Notes under the pieces: generated by a model
Told to the model about the DNA's origin: nothing
What the model saw: the letters and a program-made list of their open reading frames with translations, nothing else
Databases searched by the model: none
Part shown: positions 25,306-33,349 of the stretch, piece by piece
How the letters are laid out: each line of letters starts with the position of its first letter
How positions within the stretch are numbered: the stretch's first letter is position 1
Translations under genes and position numbers: made by a program
Assembly: GCA_050248995.1 (NCBI GenBank)
Contig: JBFWRI010000016.1
Coordinates: 1 to 43,903 of the forward strand
Source of the DNA: JBFWRI01 sp050248995
Lineage (GTDB): Bacteria; Pseudomonadota; Alphaproteobacteria; JAIXQD01
DNA: 43,903 bases
Direction: 5' to 3'

Positions 25306-26061
25306 TTATTTTGGGTCTTCGCGGCGGGCCTTGGGCTGCGACGCCCAGTTGCGGCGCGGCAACCCGGCCGGGCGCGATAGCGGGCCGACCTCTTCACCGC
25401 TGAATGGTTTGTGCCGGCCCGGCAGGATGGCAACGTTCTGCCCGGGTTTGTATTCGGGGTGATGCTCACCGATCCAGTCATTGAAATAATATGTATTGTT
25501 ATCGCTGCGCGCATAGATGAACGTCGGATCATCGCGCTTTTCAATGATCCACATATCGGATTCGCCCCACAGCACCTGCCATTTGGCGGGGCCGCGCGGC
25601 GTACGGATCATATGCGCATAAACGTCGAAGATATGTTCAAAGCCGTCGTCGTCAGTATGGCGCAGTTCCATGATGTCACGAAAAGGCTTGTACTCGTCGT
25701 TGCTCTGGCCCGGCGATTTGATGATGGTTTTATAAACCTTTCTGCCGATGGTCAGGTCGCACGGGTATTCGTAATAAGCCGTTTCCTTATTCAGCCGTTC
25801 CTTGCCTTTGGTCATATGCATGATAACGCCGCTGGGGATGGCTTCGCTGATGACTTTTTTCATCGCGGCATGCAGGACAGGAACCTGACTTTCCTGATCC
25901 CAGAGGAAGCGGATGCGCCGGCGTTTGCGACCGGTGGCGATGGCTTTTTGCAATGCAGATTGGGCGGGCCGCTGGCGGGCCCGGCGGGCAGGATTCAGGG
26001 AAACGACGTCTTTGCGTGCCATATGCTGTTGCTGACCGTGTGTTTCTTCGACCAAAAGCAT
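25306..26061 (-). CDS. Hypothetical basic protein
   Basis: About 251 residues from ATG 26061; a TTG at 26082 and an ATG at 26022 (MARKDVVSL) are alternatives, and none has a clear ribosome site. The N-terminus is strongly basic (ARRARQRPAQ, TGRKRRRIRF). The middle looks beta-rich with many aromatics (WGESDMWIIEK, NNTYYFNDWIGEHHPEY) and the tail is Pro/Arg-rich. No domain is recognised. It ends the minus-strand run that starts with family B. Confidence 0.6.
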   Translation of the reverse strand: MLLVEETHGQQQHMARKDVVSLNPARRARQRPAQSALQKAIATGRKRRRIRFLWDQESQVPVLHAAMKKVISEAIPSGVIMHMTKGKERLNKETAYYEYPCDLTIGRKVYKTIIKSPGQSNDEYKPFRDIMELRHTDDDGFEHIFDVYAHMIRTPRGPAKWQVLWGESDMWIIEKRDDPTFIYARSDNNTYYFNDWIGEHHPEYKPGQNVAILPGRHKPFSGEEVGPLSRPAGLPRRNWASQPKARREDPK

Positions 26062-26103
26062 GGCACAGCTTTTCGGATGCAAGCAATAAGTAATTTCTAA
26101 AGG

Positions 26104-26430
26104 TTAATGGACGCGTTTGATGTCGTCTTCGCCGGGCAATACGCTGTCATCTTCTTCAAAAGCGCGTTCGGCCAGGATGTTAATATCCTTGCGCATGCGG
26201 ATGGCATAGCCGGCGACCTTTTCAATCGCTTCTTCCGCTGCATCCTGTTTCTTCTGCTGGGTCAGCATGATTTCCGTCAGGCGGCGGGCCATGGTGACGT
26301 TCTGTTCGCCGAAATTATGGACAATCTGCTCAAGTTTATGCCGCTGGCGGCGCAGCAGCACGACAACAAGCGCCAGCGTTGTGAACGAAACGGCAAGGCT
26401 GATAACAAGGGAAGGCAACCACATGCTCAT
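26104..26430 (-). CDS. Small membrane-anchored coiled-coil protein
   Basis: 108 residues. One N-terminal transmembrane helix (about 6-26, LVISLAVSFTTLALVVVLL) is followed by a long charged helix (RRQRHKLEQIVHNF, LTQQKKQDAAEEAIEKV) with heptad character and an acidic end (EEDDSVLPGEDD). AAGG precedes the ATG at 26430. The architecture resembles the other small anchored coils in this window, but no family is recognised. It sits between family B copy 3 and the basic protein, same strand. Confidence 0.65.
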   Translation of the reverse strand: MSMWLPSLVISLAVSFTTLALVVVLLRRQRHKLEQIVHNFGEQNVTMARRLTEIMLTQQKKQDAAEEAIEKVAGYAIRMRKDINILAERAFEEDDSVLPGEDDIKRVH

Positions 26431-26495
26431 GCCTTAAGTATGGAGCGGGCAGGGGTGATAATCAAGGGGTGCGGTGGCGCTGAAGAAATCCGGTA

Positions 26496-27017
26496 TCAGG
26501 CCAGAAACGCAATGCGCTGCCATTTCAGCGTGCGATGGATAATGCTGGCGATATTGGCGCGCTGCAGTTCAGCGGCTCGGCGGTCAGCCTGATCTTCTTC
26601 ATCACCATGCAACACGAAAACGGGATTTTCAAGTTCATAGGCGAACCATGCGGCTTTTGCCGCTTTCTCGTGGTCGTAGGCGCGTGACAGGGCACGATGC
26701 CGGCTTTCGCGCGCTTTCATGTGCGCCAACAGCGGATCCAGCATCAGATACCTGAATGATGCCGCGGCGGCGCGTTTCAGCTTGCGGCGTTCGCGATGAA
26801 GCTTCAGCCAGCGCTGGTCGGTTGTGCGACACGCCGCCAGCAGCTGGATAAAGATAACGCGCGCTTCGGGAACAAGGCTGTCTTTGATGACGGTTGCCAG
26901 CCGGTGATAGGCTTGTGCGCGACTTTGCATCGCCTGACATTCGCGTTTATGGGCAACAGAATTCGGACTCGCACCGCTGCGGGATTCGGAAGAGGTAGGG
27001 TCCCCTTGGACCGTCAT
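26496..27017 (-). CDS. Unknown family B protein, copy 3
   Basis: 173 residues from ATG 27017; ATG 26930 (MQSRAQAYHRL), with CAGGCG just upstream, could be the true start, since the first 29 residues are low complexity and lie outside the shared region. Family motifs are VIFIQLLAACRTTDQ and, at the end, IASIIHRTLKWQRIAFL. Between them is a charged helical region with a long basic stretch (HRERRKLKRAAAAS). It is the third of three consecutive minus-strand relatives, 136 bp after copy 2. Confidence 0.7.
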   Translation of the reverse strand: MTVQGDPTSSESRSGASPNSVAHKRECQAMQSRAQAYHRLATVIKDSLVPEARVIFIQLLAACRTTDQRWLKLHRERRKLKRAAAASFRYLMLDPLLAHMKARESRHRALSRAYDHEKAAKAAWFAYELENPVFVLHGDEEDQADRRAAELQRANIASIIHRTLKWQRIAFLA

Positions 27018-27153
27018 TCACTAAACTCGTGCGTAAACAGAGTTGCGAATTCTGATTTTTGTCCACAGAGGGTAAACAAAGGTTGTGGATTGTTGCAATG
27101 CGATATGACTGAAACGAATCGAAAAGAAATAATTTTTCGTCGGTAAAACGAAA

Positions 27154-27720
27154 CTATGGCGCAGCCGGCGCCTTTAAGCGCGCTGCTTTCAGCCACTGCG
27201 GCGTGCGTGTCAGCGCTGCTGAAATGCGGCTGTGCCACAGTTCGTGACGGCGTTTATCGTCGGCCTGTGCCAGTAATCGTTCACCGAAAACCATGCTGTC
27301 AGTATTCCTGTGTGCAAACGGGCAAAGCGTAAGGTCGGCAAAATTTTCCGTGCGTGACAGAATGTTCCGCACAGCTATGCATTCATTATTGTACGCTTCC
27401 TGCAACAACCGGTGCGCTTCGTTACGGTCTTTTTCCCAAGTCTGCAGGGGTTGGCCGTTACCGCGCGTTATGCATTGAAGGCTGGTGATGAACCTTTGTT
27501 TCTTTTTTTCCTGCCATTTTTGTAACCGTGTGTTGGTCAGCCGGGCGGCATCAATCGCCTTGCGGAAGATAACGCGGTCGCGTCGGCTCATGGCGCCGCC
27601 ATATGTGATAAAAAGCGCCGCATAGGCATCAGGCGCTTTGATATCGCCCCACGCCAGCGCAAGGCCGCCACGCTGCGGTAGCGTCTCGTCATTGTCCTGA
27701 CTGTGAACCAGTGCAAGCAT
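27154..27720 (-). CDS. Unknown family B protein, copy 2
   Basis: 188 residues from ATG 27720; an upstream in-frame TTG at 27792 would add 24 residues. Family motifs are VIFRKAIDAARLTNT and the C-terminal ISAALTRTPQWLKAARL. The central helix has NEAHRLLQEAYNNECIAV, matching ARANEAAAV in copy 1 and ALSRAYDHEKAAKAA in copy 3. It has one poly-Lys stretch (EKKKQRF). Cytoplasmic, helical, no known domain. Confidence 0.7.
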   Translation of the reverse strand: MLALVHSQDNDETLPQRGGLALAWGDIKAPDAYAALFITYGGAMSRRDRVIFRKAIDAARLTNTRLQKWQEKKKQRFITSLQCITRGNGQPLQTWEKDRNEAHRLLQEAYNNECIAVRNILSRTENFADLTLCPFAHRNTDSMVFGERLLAQADDKRRHELWHSRISAALTRTPQWLKAARLKAPAAP

Positions 27721-27837
27721 GCACGGAAGCCTAGGGTGTACTTTTTCGATGTTGCAATGCGAGAAATCTCCGGCGCCTGTGCGATGCGCCAAAACGCAAG
27801 ATTAAGCTACAAACCTGTTCCAGATATTGCGCGCGGT

Positions 27838-28341
27838 TTATTTCGGCTCCTGCAAACCCGCCTTGCGCCACCACGACCGCGGGCGCAGCAGGCCAGCGCA
27901 GATATCGAAGTACCAGCCCTGAAACTGGCGTTCGACGAAATGGGGCTCGCGCCGCGCGCCGCCGTAGGTGGATATGAAGGCCCCCTGCCCACTGGTATTC
28001 GCCAGACAGTCATTGACTGCTGCGGCTTCATTGGCGCGCGCGAAGGCCAGCTGTTCCTGCACAGTGTCATAGGCGCTGCGTGTAAACAGGTTTTCCCACC
28101 AATGGCTTTTGATTTGCTGTAGGCGTTCGAACAGGCTATCGGTCACCCGGCAGGCATCGATGGCGTTGATCAGGAAGTCCCGGTTTTCCTCGCGCAGGCC
28201 GAAGGCGGGGTGCGAGGCCAGGTTGCGCATAAGCATGTTGTAGCAGGCGTCACGTCGTTCGCGCTCGGTCAGTGACGGCCACTGGATGGAGCCGCACATT
28301 CGTTCGGCGCGAAGCTGCATCTGGGGCGTGCTGACCTGCAT
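27838..28341 (-). CDS. Unknown family B protein, copy 1
   Basis: 167 residues from ATG 28341. The family motif RDFLINAIDACRVTD at about 53-67 and the terminal ICAGLLRPRSWWRKAGL define the group. Cys residues occur in MCGSIQ, ACYNML, DACRVT, NDCLAN and ICAGLL. A Gly-rich stretch (ANTSGQGAFISTYGG) is unique to this copy. First gene of the minus-strand run, divergent from the beta-repeat gene at 28503. Confidence 0.72.
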   Translation of the reverse strand: MQVSTPQMQLRAERMCGSIQWPSLTERERRDACYNMLMRNLASHPAFGLREENRDFLINAIDACRVTDSLFERLQQIKSHWWENLFTRSAYDTVQEQLAFARANEAAAVNDCLANTSGQGAFISTYGGARREPHFVERQFQGWYFDICAGLLRPRSWWRKAGLQEPK

Positions 28342-28397
28342 ACCCGGCAGACTAGCGAACCGGATTTGCTTTCCGCAAATAAAATAGGCGCGGCCCG

Positions 28398-28413
28398 GCG
28401 AAAGATAATTTTA
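28398..28413 (+). repeat. 16-bp sequence shared with 35345-35360
   Basis: GCGAAAGATAATTTTA occurs here and identically at 35345-35360, same orientation, both in intergenic DNA. Its role is unknown and chance is possible. Confidence 0.3.
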
Positions 28414-28502
28414 AATGCGGGTGCTGCCGAGCCGTTATCGGCGAGCAGCCTTGTAAAAGACGGTCGAGGTGCTAGGTTGCCGCCATTGCAAAGGAGCACA
28501 TT

Positions 28503-29441
28503 ATGACCCGGAAATTAAGCGCTGTTGAACGTATTCTTCTGGCTGCGTCGCGCAGCAAGCGGCTGGAAAGCTTCCGCTATGACAAGGCAGACAACACCCT
28601 ACATTTCAAGGGCGTGGTTGATTTCCCCATCACGGGTTTTAACGGCGATGTGAAGGTTGCCGGGCAACTGACCAGCAATCTGGATATCAGCGGTGACTTG
28701 ACGATCGTTGATGACGAGAAGCTGCTGCTGCAAATGGGCGAAAGAACAGGAATCGTCGGTAATGGTAACCGCATCCGCGCCGCTAATGTGACCGTTGAAA
28801 ATTGCGCCGGCCATATTCTGGGCAAGGTTGATATCGTGACGGGCAAGCTGGTCAGTTACGGTCATATTGATGGTGACGGTGTGAATATCGAATGCAATGA
28901 CCTGTGGTTCAACCATCTAAGGGGTGGCGCGCAGGTCACGGTCAACGGCCCGGCGCGCGGGTTCATGCATCATCAGGTGAATATCGATGGTGACCCGTTA
29001 TTCCACAATTCGGCGAAGCGCCCCACACAGCTGATTGCCCATACGCTTGATATCGGCGGGAAAATTGATGGCAAGTCGGTTGTGGTGGTGCAGGGCGATG
29101 CCAAGGTGAGATATGGCCTAACGGGCGGCGCAAAACTGGCCTGCGGCGGTTCGTTCGAAGGGCAGTCGGTCGGCGCGGCTGTAGGGCATGGCACATCGCA
29201 TGATGCGGTCACTTACCTGTATGCAGGCCGGGATGTAAAAATCCGGCAGGGTGGAAAATCGAAAGTGGTGGCGCGCGGTGGCATTGACATTACCGGGCCT
29301 TACGGATTTGAAGTGTCTGCGCGCGGTATGAAGCGCGTCGATTTTGGGCCGGGGCCGGAAGGTGTACCATCCAAAGTAGAACCAACCATGCCGGCGGCGC
29401 TGAAAGCGGCCATCGACATGGTGCCGGCGCTGGCGGCTTAG
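28503..29441 (+). CDS. Beta-repeat protein, bactofilin/FapA-like in pattern
   Basis: 312 residues with AAAGGAGC before ATG 28503. After a basic 30-residue N-terminus the whole protein is short beta strands with Gly and Asn turns, e.g. GDVKVAGQLTSNLDISGDL, GHIDGDGVNIECND and GGSFEGQSVGAAVG, repeating about every 6-20 residues. This looks like a right-handed beta-solenoid, as in bactofilins and FapA/DUF342 polymers; the relation is by pattern only. No signal peptide. It overlaps the lytic transglycosylase stop by 4 bp (convergent). Confidence 0.72.
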   Translation: MTRKLSAVERILLAASRSKRLESFRYDKADNTLHFKGVVDFPITGFNGDVKVAGQLTSNLDISGDLTIVDDEKLLLQMGERTGIVGNGNRIRAANVTVENCAGHILGKVDIVTGKLVSYGHIDGDGVNIECNDLWFNHLRGGAQVTVNGPARGFMHHQVNIDGDPLFHNSAKRPTQLIAHTLDIGGKIDGKSVVVVQGDAKVRYGLTGGAKLACGGSFEGQSVGAAVGHGTSHDAVTYLYAGRDVKIRQGGKSKVVARGGIDITGPYGFEVSARGMKRVDFGPGPEGVPSKVEPTMPAALKAAIDMVPALAA

Positions 29442-31456
29442 CGGCGTAAATCCTGCACGATTTTCAGCGGTGCACTGGTGTCGCTGTCGCTGCCGGTTAG
29501 CAGCGTGCGGTAAACCTGCGTGTTTTCCAGTACGCGCTGCACATAATTGCGGGTCTCATAAATCGGGATGATTTCAATCCAGTCGATCGGGTCGGCGCCG
29601 CCCTGCGCCGTCGGCACACGCGGGTCGCCGAAGGTTTCCAGCCACTGGCGCACGCGGCCCTGTCCGCCGTTATAGGCGGCGATGGCCAGAATGTATGACC
29701 CGTCGAACTGCCGGATGCGGTCGTTCAGGTACGCGCGGCCAAGGCGGATGTTGGTATCGGGATTCTTCAGCGAGGCGTTGCCACCCCAGCGATAACCGTG
29801 CTTACGCGCCGTGGCGCGGGCCGATGACGGCAGCAACTGCATCAGGCCGATGGCGCCGGCATGGCTGACAGCATCGCTTTTGAACTGGCTTTCCTGCCGT
29901 ATAAGGCCCAGCGCCAGTGCTGGTTCGACACCGCCGTCAGACGGCACGCTGCGGCGCGGATAGCCGGCCGTATAAAGAATATAGCCCTTCTGGTTGGCGG
30001 CCTTGGCGGCTTCCACTTCCTGTTCGGGCGCAATCTTCCTTGCCAGTTCGCCCGCCAGCACGAATTCGGCGCGGGTGTCCAGTGCTGCCAGCAGCACGCG
30101 CAGGAACTTCGTGGCGCGTTCCTTGTCGCCGCGGGCTGTCAGCTTGCTGATAATCGCTGGAAGCGGCTCGGCCATGAAACTGCCGCGTGCATTCGCCGGA
30201 ATCTGTGGTTCGGGCGGCAGAGCCAGCACGGGGTTGTTATCCAGTTTGGCGATCGCCAGCTGGCCATAGAAGAAGGCGTGGTGCACGGCGGCCTGCTGAT
30301 ATGCATCACGCGCACGCGACGTATCGCCGGCGGCTTCATAGGCGCGGCCCAACCAGTAGGCGCCGCGCGATTTCGACATCGGCGAGTTGACGTTGTCATA
30401 CACATTCTGGAAGTGCGCCGCCGCCGCGCGCGGTTCGTCATGGAAGCGCAGCGCCAGCCACCCAGCCATGAACTCGGCATCGGCAAACGGCGCTGGGTAT
30501 TTCTTGGCGGCATCTACAAGGCCATGCTGACGCGCCAGCCGGTAGGCAAGGCCGAAATCGCGCCGCTCGATGCTGCGGCGGATGATGATATGGCGCGCCT
30601 TCCACCACAAGTCGGGGCGGCCTTCGGCCGTCTGCACCTGTTGCAGGATATCGGCGGCGCCCTGTGTATCGCCGCGCTCGCTGCGGTATACAATGCGGGC
30701 ATAAGCAAGGCCCGGATCATCCAGCAGGCGTGCGGGCACGCGCTCAAGCTTGCGCGACGCATCGCCGGCGCCCTTCTGCAGGGCCATGCGCGCTTCAGCC
30801 AGCGCCTCGTAGCCAGCGCCGATCAACGGGTAAAGATTGCGCGCCGCGCTGTATTCTTCTTCCCACAGCAGGCGATCGAGCCGCGCAACATCGTCATCGG
30901 CGCTGATGAACTGCGCATAGCGGCGGCGGAAAGCCATGTCGTCACCGGTGGCCAGCGGACCGTTGATCCAGCGGTCGCGCACAAGGTCAGCCGCTTCGGC
31001 ATTGCGGTTCTGCTGCAACAGGAAATTTATGTAAGTTTCAAAGCCGTTCAGGGTGACGGGCTTGTTATCCTTGCCTTTGTACAGGCTGTCCATGTCGGCC
31101 GGCGGCGCGGCGGGGGTGAGGAAGTTTTCAGCCGCCGCGATCAGTCCGCGCCGGTCGGGCCACACAGGGTAACGTTGCAGGAATGACGCAATCGCTTCAT
31201 AGCTGCCGCTGCCGGCCAGGAACGCTTCGGCGCGGGCTACATCGTTCAGTAGCCTGTCGGATGACGGTGCCATACGCTGCGGTACCGTTTTCTTCGGTGC
31301 GGATTTTTTAGCGGCGGCTTTCTTGGCCGGCGCCTTTTTGGCTGCAGGCTTCTTTTCGGCCACAAGCAAGGGTGCAGGCAGGGCCTCGTATGCTGCCGCG
31401 GCCGCCGGCAACAGCAGGGAAAAGCAAAGCAAAAGCAAGGTGAAGGGGCGGTGCAT
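29438..31456 (-). CDS. Soluble lytic murein transglycosylase (SLT domain)
   Basis: 672 residues from ATG 31456 (MHRPFTLLLLCFSLLL). The frame is open further upstream but would run over smpB. A signal peptide ends near AAAAAYE, then an unusual Lys/Ala repeat (about residues 34-57), a long alpha-helical solenoid with TPR-like units, and the SLT domain. The catalytic Glu522 lies in LIRQESQFKSDAVS, with GAIGLMQLLPSSA and AIAAYNGG following. Like Slt70, it cleaves the MurNAc-GlcNAc bond to give 1,6-anhydro ends in the periplasm. Larger than E. coli Slt70 by the Lys-rich segment. Confidence 0.92.
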   Translation of the reverse strand: MHRPFTLLLLCFSLLLPAAAAAYEALPAPLLVAEKKPAAKKAPAKKAAAKKSAPKKTVPQRMAPSSDRLLNDVARAEAFLAGSGSYEAIASFLQRYPVWPDRRGLIAAAENFLTPAAPPADMDSLYKGKDNKPVTLNGFETYINFLLQQNRNAEAADLVRDRWINGPLATGDDMAFRRRYAQFISADDDVARLDRLLWEEEYSAARNLYPLIGAGYEALAEARMALQKGAGDASRKLERVPARLLDDPGLAYARIVYRSERGDTQGAADILQQVQTAEGRPDLWWKARHIIIRRSIERRDFGLAYRLARQHGLVDAAKKYPAPFADAEFMAGWLALRFHDEPRAAAAHFQNVYDNVNSPMSKSRGAYWLGRAYEAAGDTSRARDAYQQAAVHHAFFYGQLAIAKLDNNPVLALPPEPQIPANARGSFMAEPLPAIISKLTARGDKERATKFLRVLLAALDTRAEFVLAGELARKIAPEQEVEAAKAANQKGYILYTAGYPRRSVPSDGGVEPALALGLIRQESQFKSDAVSHAGAIGLMQLLPSSARATARKHGYRWGGNASLKNPDTNIRLGRAYLNDRIRQFDGSYILAIAAYNGGQGRVRQWLETFGDPRVPTAQGGADPIDWIEIIPIYETRNYVQRVLENTQVYRTLLTGSDSDTSAPLKIVQDLRR

Positions 31457-31513
31457 GGCGCTGTTATCGCATTGCTTGGCGCGGGCGACAAGGCGCTGTA
31501 CATTGGCAATATT

Positions 31514-32026
31514 ATGGCAACAAAGAAAACCACCAAACCCGCAGCCAAGGCTGCAAAACCGGCGAAGAAAGAGCGCTTCCGCGAGGCCGCGCAAAACCGC
31601 CGTGCGCGCTATGAATACGAGATCGGCAGCCACATCGAGGCTGGCATCATGCTGACGGGCACCGAAGTCAAATCCTTGCGGAAAGGGCAAGCCAGCCTTG
31701 CCGAGTCGTATGCCGGGCCGCAGCGCGGCGAGCTGGTGTTGTTCAACGCGCATATTCCGGAATACCAGCAGGCGGCCGGCCACCTGCAGCATGAGCCGCG
31801 CCGTGCGCGCAAGTTGCTGCTGCACAAGCGCGAGATCGACAAGCTGCTGGGCGCGGTGAAGCGCGACGGCATCACGCTGGTGCCGCTAAGCATCTATTTC
31901 AACCCGCGCGGTCTGGCGAAAGTGAAGCTGGGCATCGCCGAGGGCAAGAAGCAGCACGACAAGCGCCGCGCGATCAAAGAGCGCGAATGGAACCGCGAAA
32001 AAAGCCGGGTGATGAAAAACCGCTAG
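31514..32026 (+). CDS. smpB: SsrA-binding protein SmpB
   Basis: SmpB brings tmRNA to stalled ribosomes for trans-translation. The 170 residues start at ATG 31514, with a Lys/Ala-rich 20-residue extension before the core. Family motifs are RRARYEYEIGSHIEAGIMLTG (split), EVKSLRKGQASLAESYA, and the basic C-terminal tail KKQHDKRRAIKEREWNREK that enters the decoding site. The N-terminal extension is longer than usual. It is divergent from the transglycosylase and overlaps the stop of family C copy 1 by 4 bp. Confidence 0.96.
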   Translation: MATKKTTKPAAKAAKPAKKERFREAAQNRRARYEYEIGSHIEAGIMLTGTEVKSLRKGQASLAESYAGPQRGELVLFNAHIPEYQQAAGHLQHEPRRARKLLLHKREIDKLLGAVKRDGITLVPLSIYFNPRGLAKVKLGIAEGKKQHDKRRAIKEREWNREKSRVMKNR

Positions 32027-32565
32027 TTGTGTGCTGGCGCGGGCGCGTCGTACGACGTGGCGCGGAACATGCCGGGTGAAAAGGCATCGTATACCGGGCG
32101 CTGGTTCACCAGTTCATAGGCGATCTTATCAAGCTCGGCCCTAATCTCGTCATCGGGGCCTGCATATTCAAGGTATTCGCCTTCGCCCAGCGTTGCTTCG
32201 CTGCCGATACCGTCGATAACGTCTTCGACCTCGGCGATGCTGCTGCGGGCGCGCTCGATTTCCAGCCAGATGCCGTTTTCAGAACGCTGCAGGTTGAAAC
32301 CCACCGATTCCAGCCTGTCATCCAGCTCGCCGGCGATGCCGACACAGATAGATTCAAGCTGCGAGTCGGGCGCTAGAAAGTCCGGCAGTAGTTTTTGCAG
32401 TTTGGTTGCGGGCGCATTCACGTCAGAGTTGACATCGTCAGCCGCAACGGTGGTGCACGTCGGGTATTTCTTGGCGGCGCGCATCGTCGCGACGGTCACC
32501 GGGTCGGTCAGTGTGGTGACAAGGTGCTGGAAAAAAGTGCAGGCGTCTTCGTTGGTGAGGAACAT
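32023..32565 (-). CDS. Unknown family C protein, copy 1
   Basis: 180 residues from ATG 32565 after AGGAA. The N-terminal motif MFLTNEDACTFFQHLV and C-terminal YLEYAGPDDEIRAELDKIA, NQRPVYDAFSPGMF match the two upstream genes. The middle has a GIWLEIERARSS segment aligning with GPYLDIMRGAG in copy 3. Acidic, soluble, alpha/beta in look; no known domain. Last gene of a three-gene operon, 14 bp after copy 2. Confidence 0.75.
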   Translation of the reverse strand: MFLTNEDACTFFQHLVTTLTDPVTVATMRAAKKYPTCTTVAADDVNSDVNAPATKLQKLLPDFLAPDSQLESICVGIAGELDDRLESVGFNLQRSENGIWLEIERARSSIAEVEDVIDGIGSEATLGEGEYLEYAGPDDEIRAELDKIAYELVNQRPVYDAFSPGMFRATSYDAPAPAHN

Positions 32566-32579
32566 GGGGTGTTCTTTCC

Positions 32580-33329
32580 TTACTGCGGGGTGGGTTCGTC
32601 GCGTGCACCGGCTTTGGCGTCGGCGGTGACGTCGTGGCTTCTGAACAGGCGCGAGGGGAAAACGCGTGAATGGCTTTCGCCGCCGGCAAAAGCTTGTGCC
32701 GCCTGCAGCCACTGGCGGGCTTCGGCCGCTTCCGGGCCGGCGTAAGTGATATCAAGGAAATCGAAGTCTTCCCGGCAAATTGTCGGCTGTTCCATTACAT
32801 GGGGCTGAAAGCCCAGTTTTTCCAGCTGGGCATTCGCGTTCGGCTTCGGTTGGAAGGCTGTAACGTTATCGCCAAAGTCCTTGTTGGCAATGCGCTCATA
32901 CAGCGCCTCGATATCAGCCGGCGGCGGTGCGGCATCAATGGGCAGTTGTTCGCCCGGCATATAGATGCGGGCATAAATTGTGATCAGCGACGCTTGTAAC
33001 ACAAGTTCGCCATCCTGTTTGACAAGGCTGAACATCAGGGTTGTTCCCGTATGCTTGCGCGTGGCTTTGTCGTAATGATGCTTGGTAAGTGAAATACGGC
33101 AGTCATCTTCTTCCGCTGTATCGGCGGCCTTGTATTGCGCCACGCGCGCGGTAATCATGTCCCGCACCGCGTCGGACGGCAGAATACCGGCCCCGCCATC
33201 ACTATCCTGACCTGCGATACCGACTTCAAGGCGGACATTGCTGTGGGCGCGGCGCTGCTGCATGGCGGGCAATGTCATTTTGGTGGCAATGTCGATAAAG
33301 GCTTGTTCGGCTTTTTCGTTGGTCAGCAT
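32580..33329 (-). CDS. Unknown family C protein, copy 2
   Basis: 249 residues with GAGGATAAG before ATG 33329. The start MLTNEKAEQAFIDIATKM and the later DITYAGPEAAEARQWLQAA, RVFPSRLF follow the family pattern [TQ]-N-E-x-A and Y-[AT]-G-x-P/E. It has about 70 extra residues in the middle (LTKHHYDKATRKHTGTT, then strands) and a C-terminal extension. No known domain. Gaps of 20 and 14 bp join it to copies 3 and 1. Confidence 0.75.
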   Translation of the reverse strand: MLTNEKAEQAFIDIATKMTLPAMQQRRAHSNVRLEVGIAGQDSDGGAGILPSDAVRDMITARVAQYKAADTAEEDDCRISLTKHHYDKATRKHTGTTLMFSLVKQDGELVLQASLITIYARIYMPGEQLPIDAAPPPADIEALYERIANKDFGDNVTAFQPKPNANAQLEKLGFQPHVMEQPTICREDFDFLDITYAGPEAAEARQWLQAAQAFAGGESHSRVFPSRLFRSHDVTADAKAGARDEPTPQ

Positions 33330-33349
33330 CTTATCCTCAAAAATGATGG

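Noticed and set aside
29861..31186. 441-codon plus-strand frame opposite the lytic transglycosylase
   Set aside because: Antisense shadow of a gene with intact catalytic motifs; no recognisable domain.
31457..31825. Extended N-terminus of the lytic transglycosylase
   Set aside because: Would lie over smpB on the other strand; the signal peptide begins at 31456.
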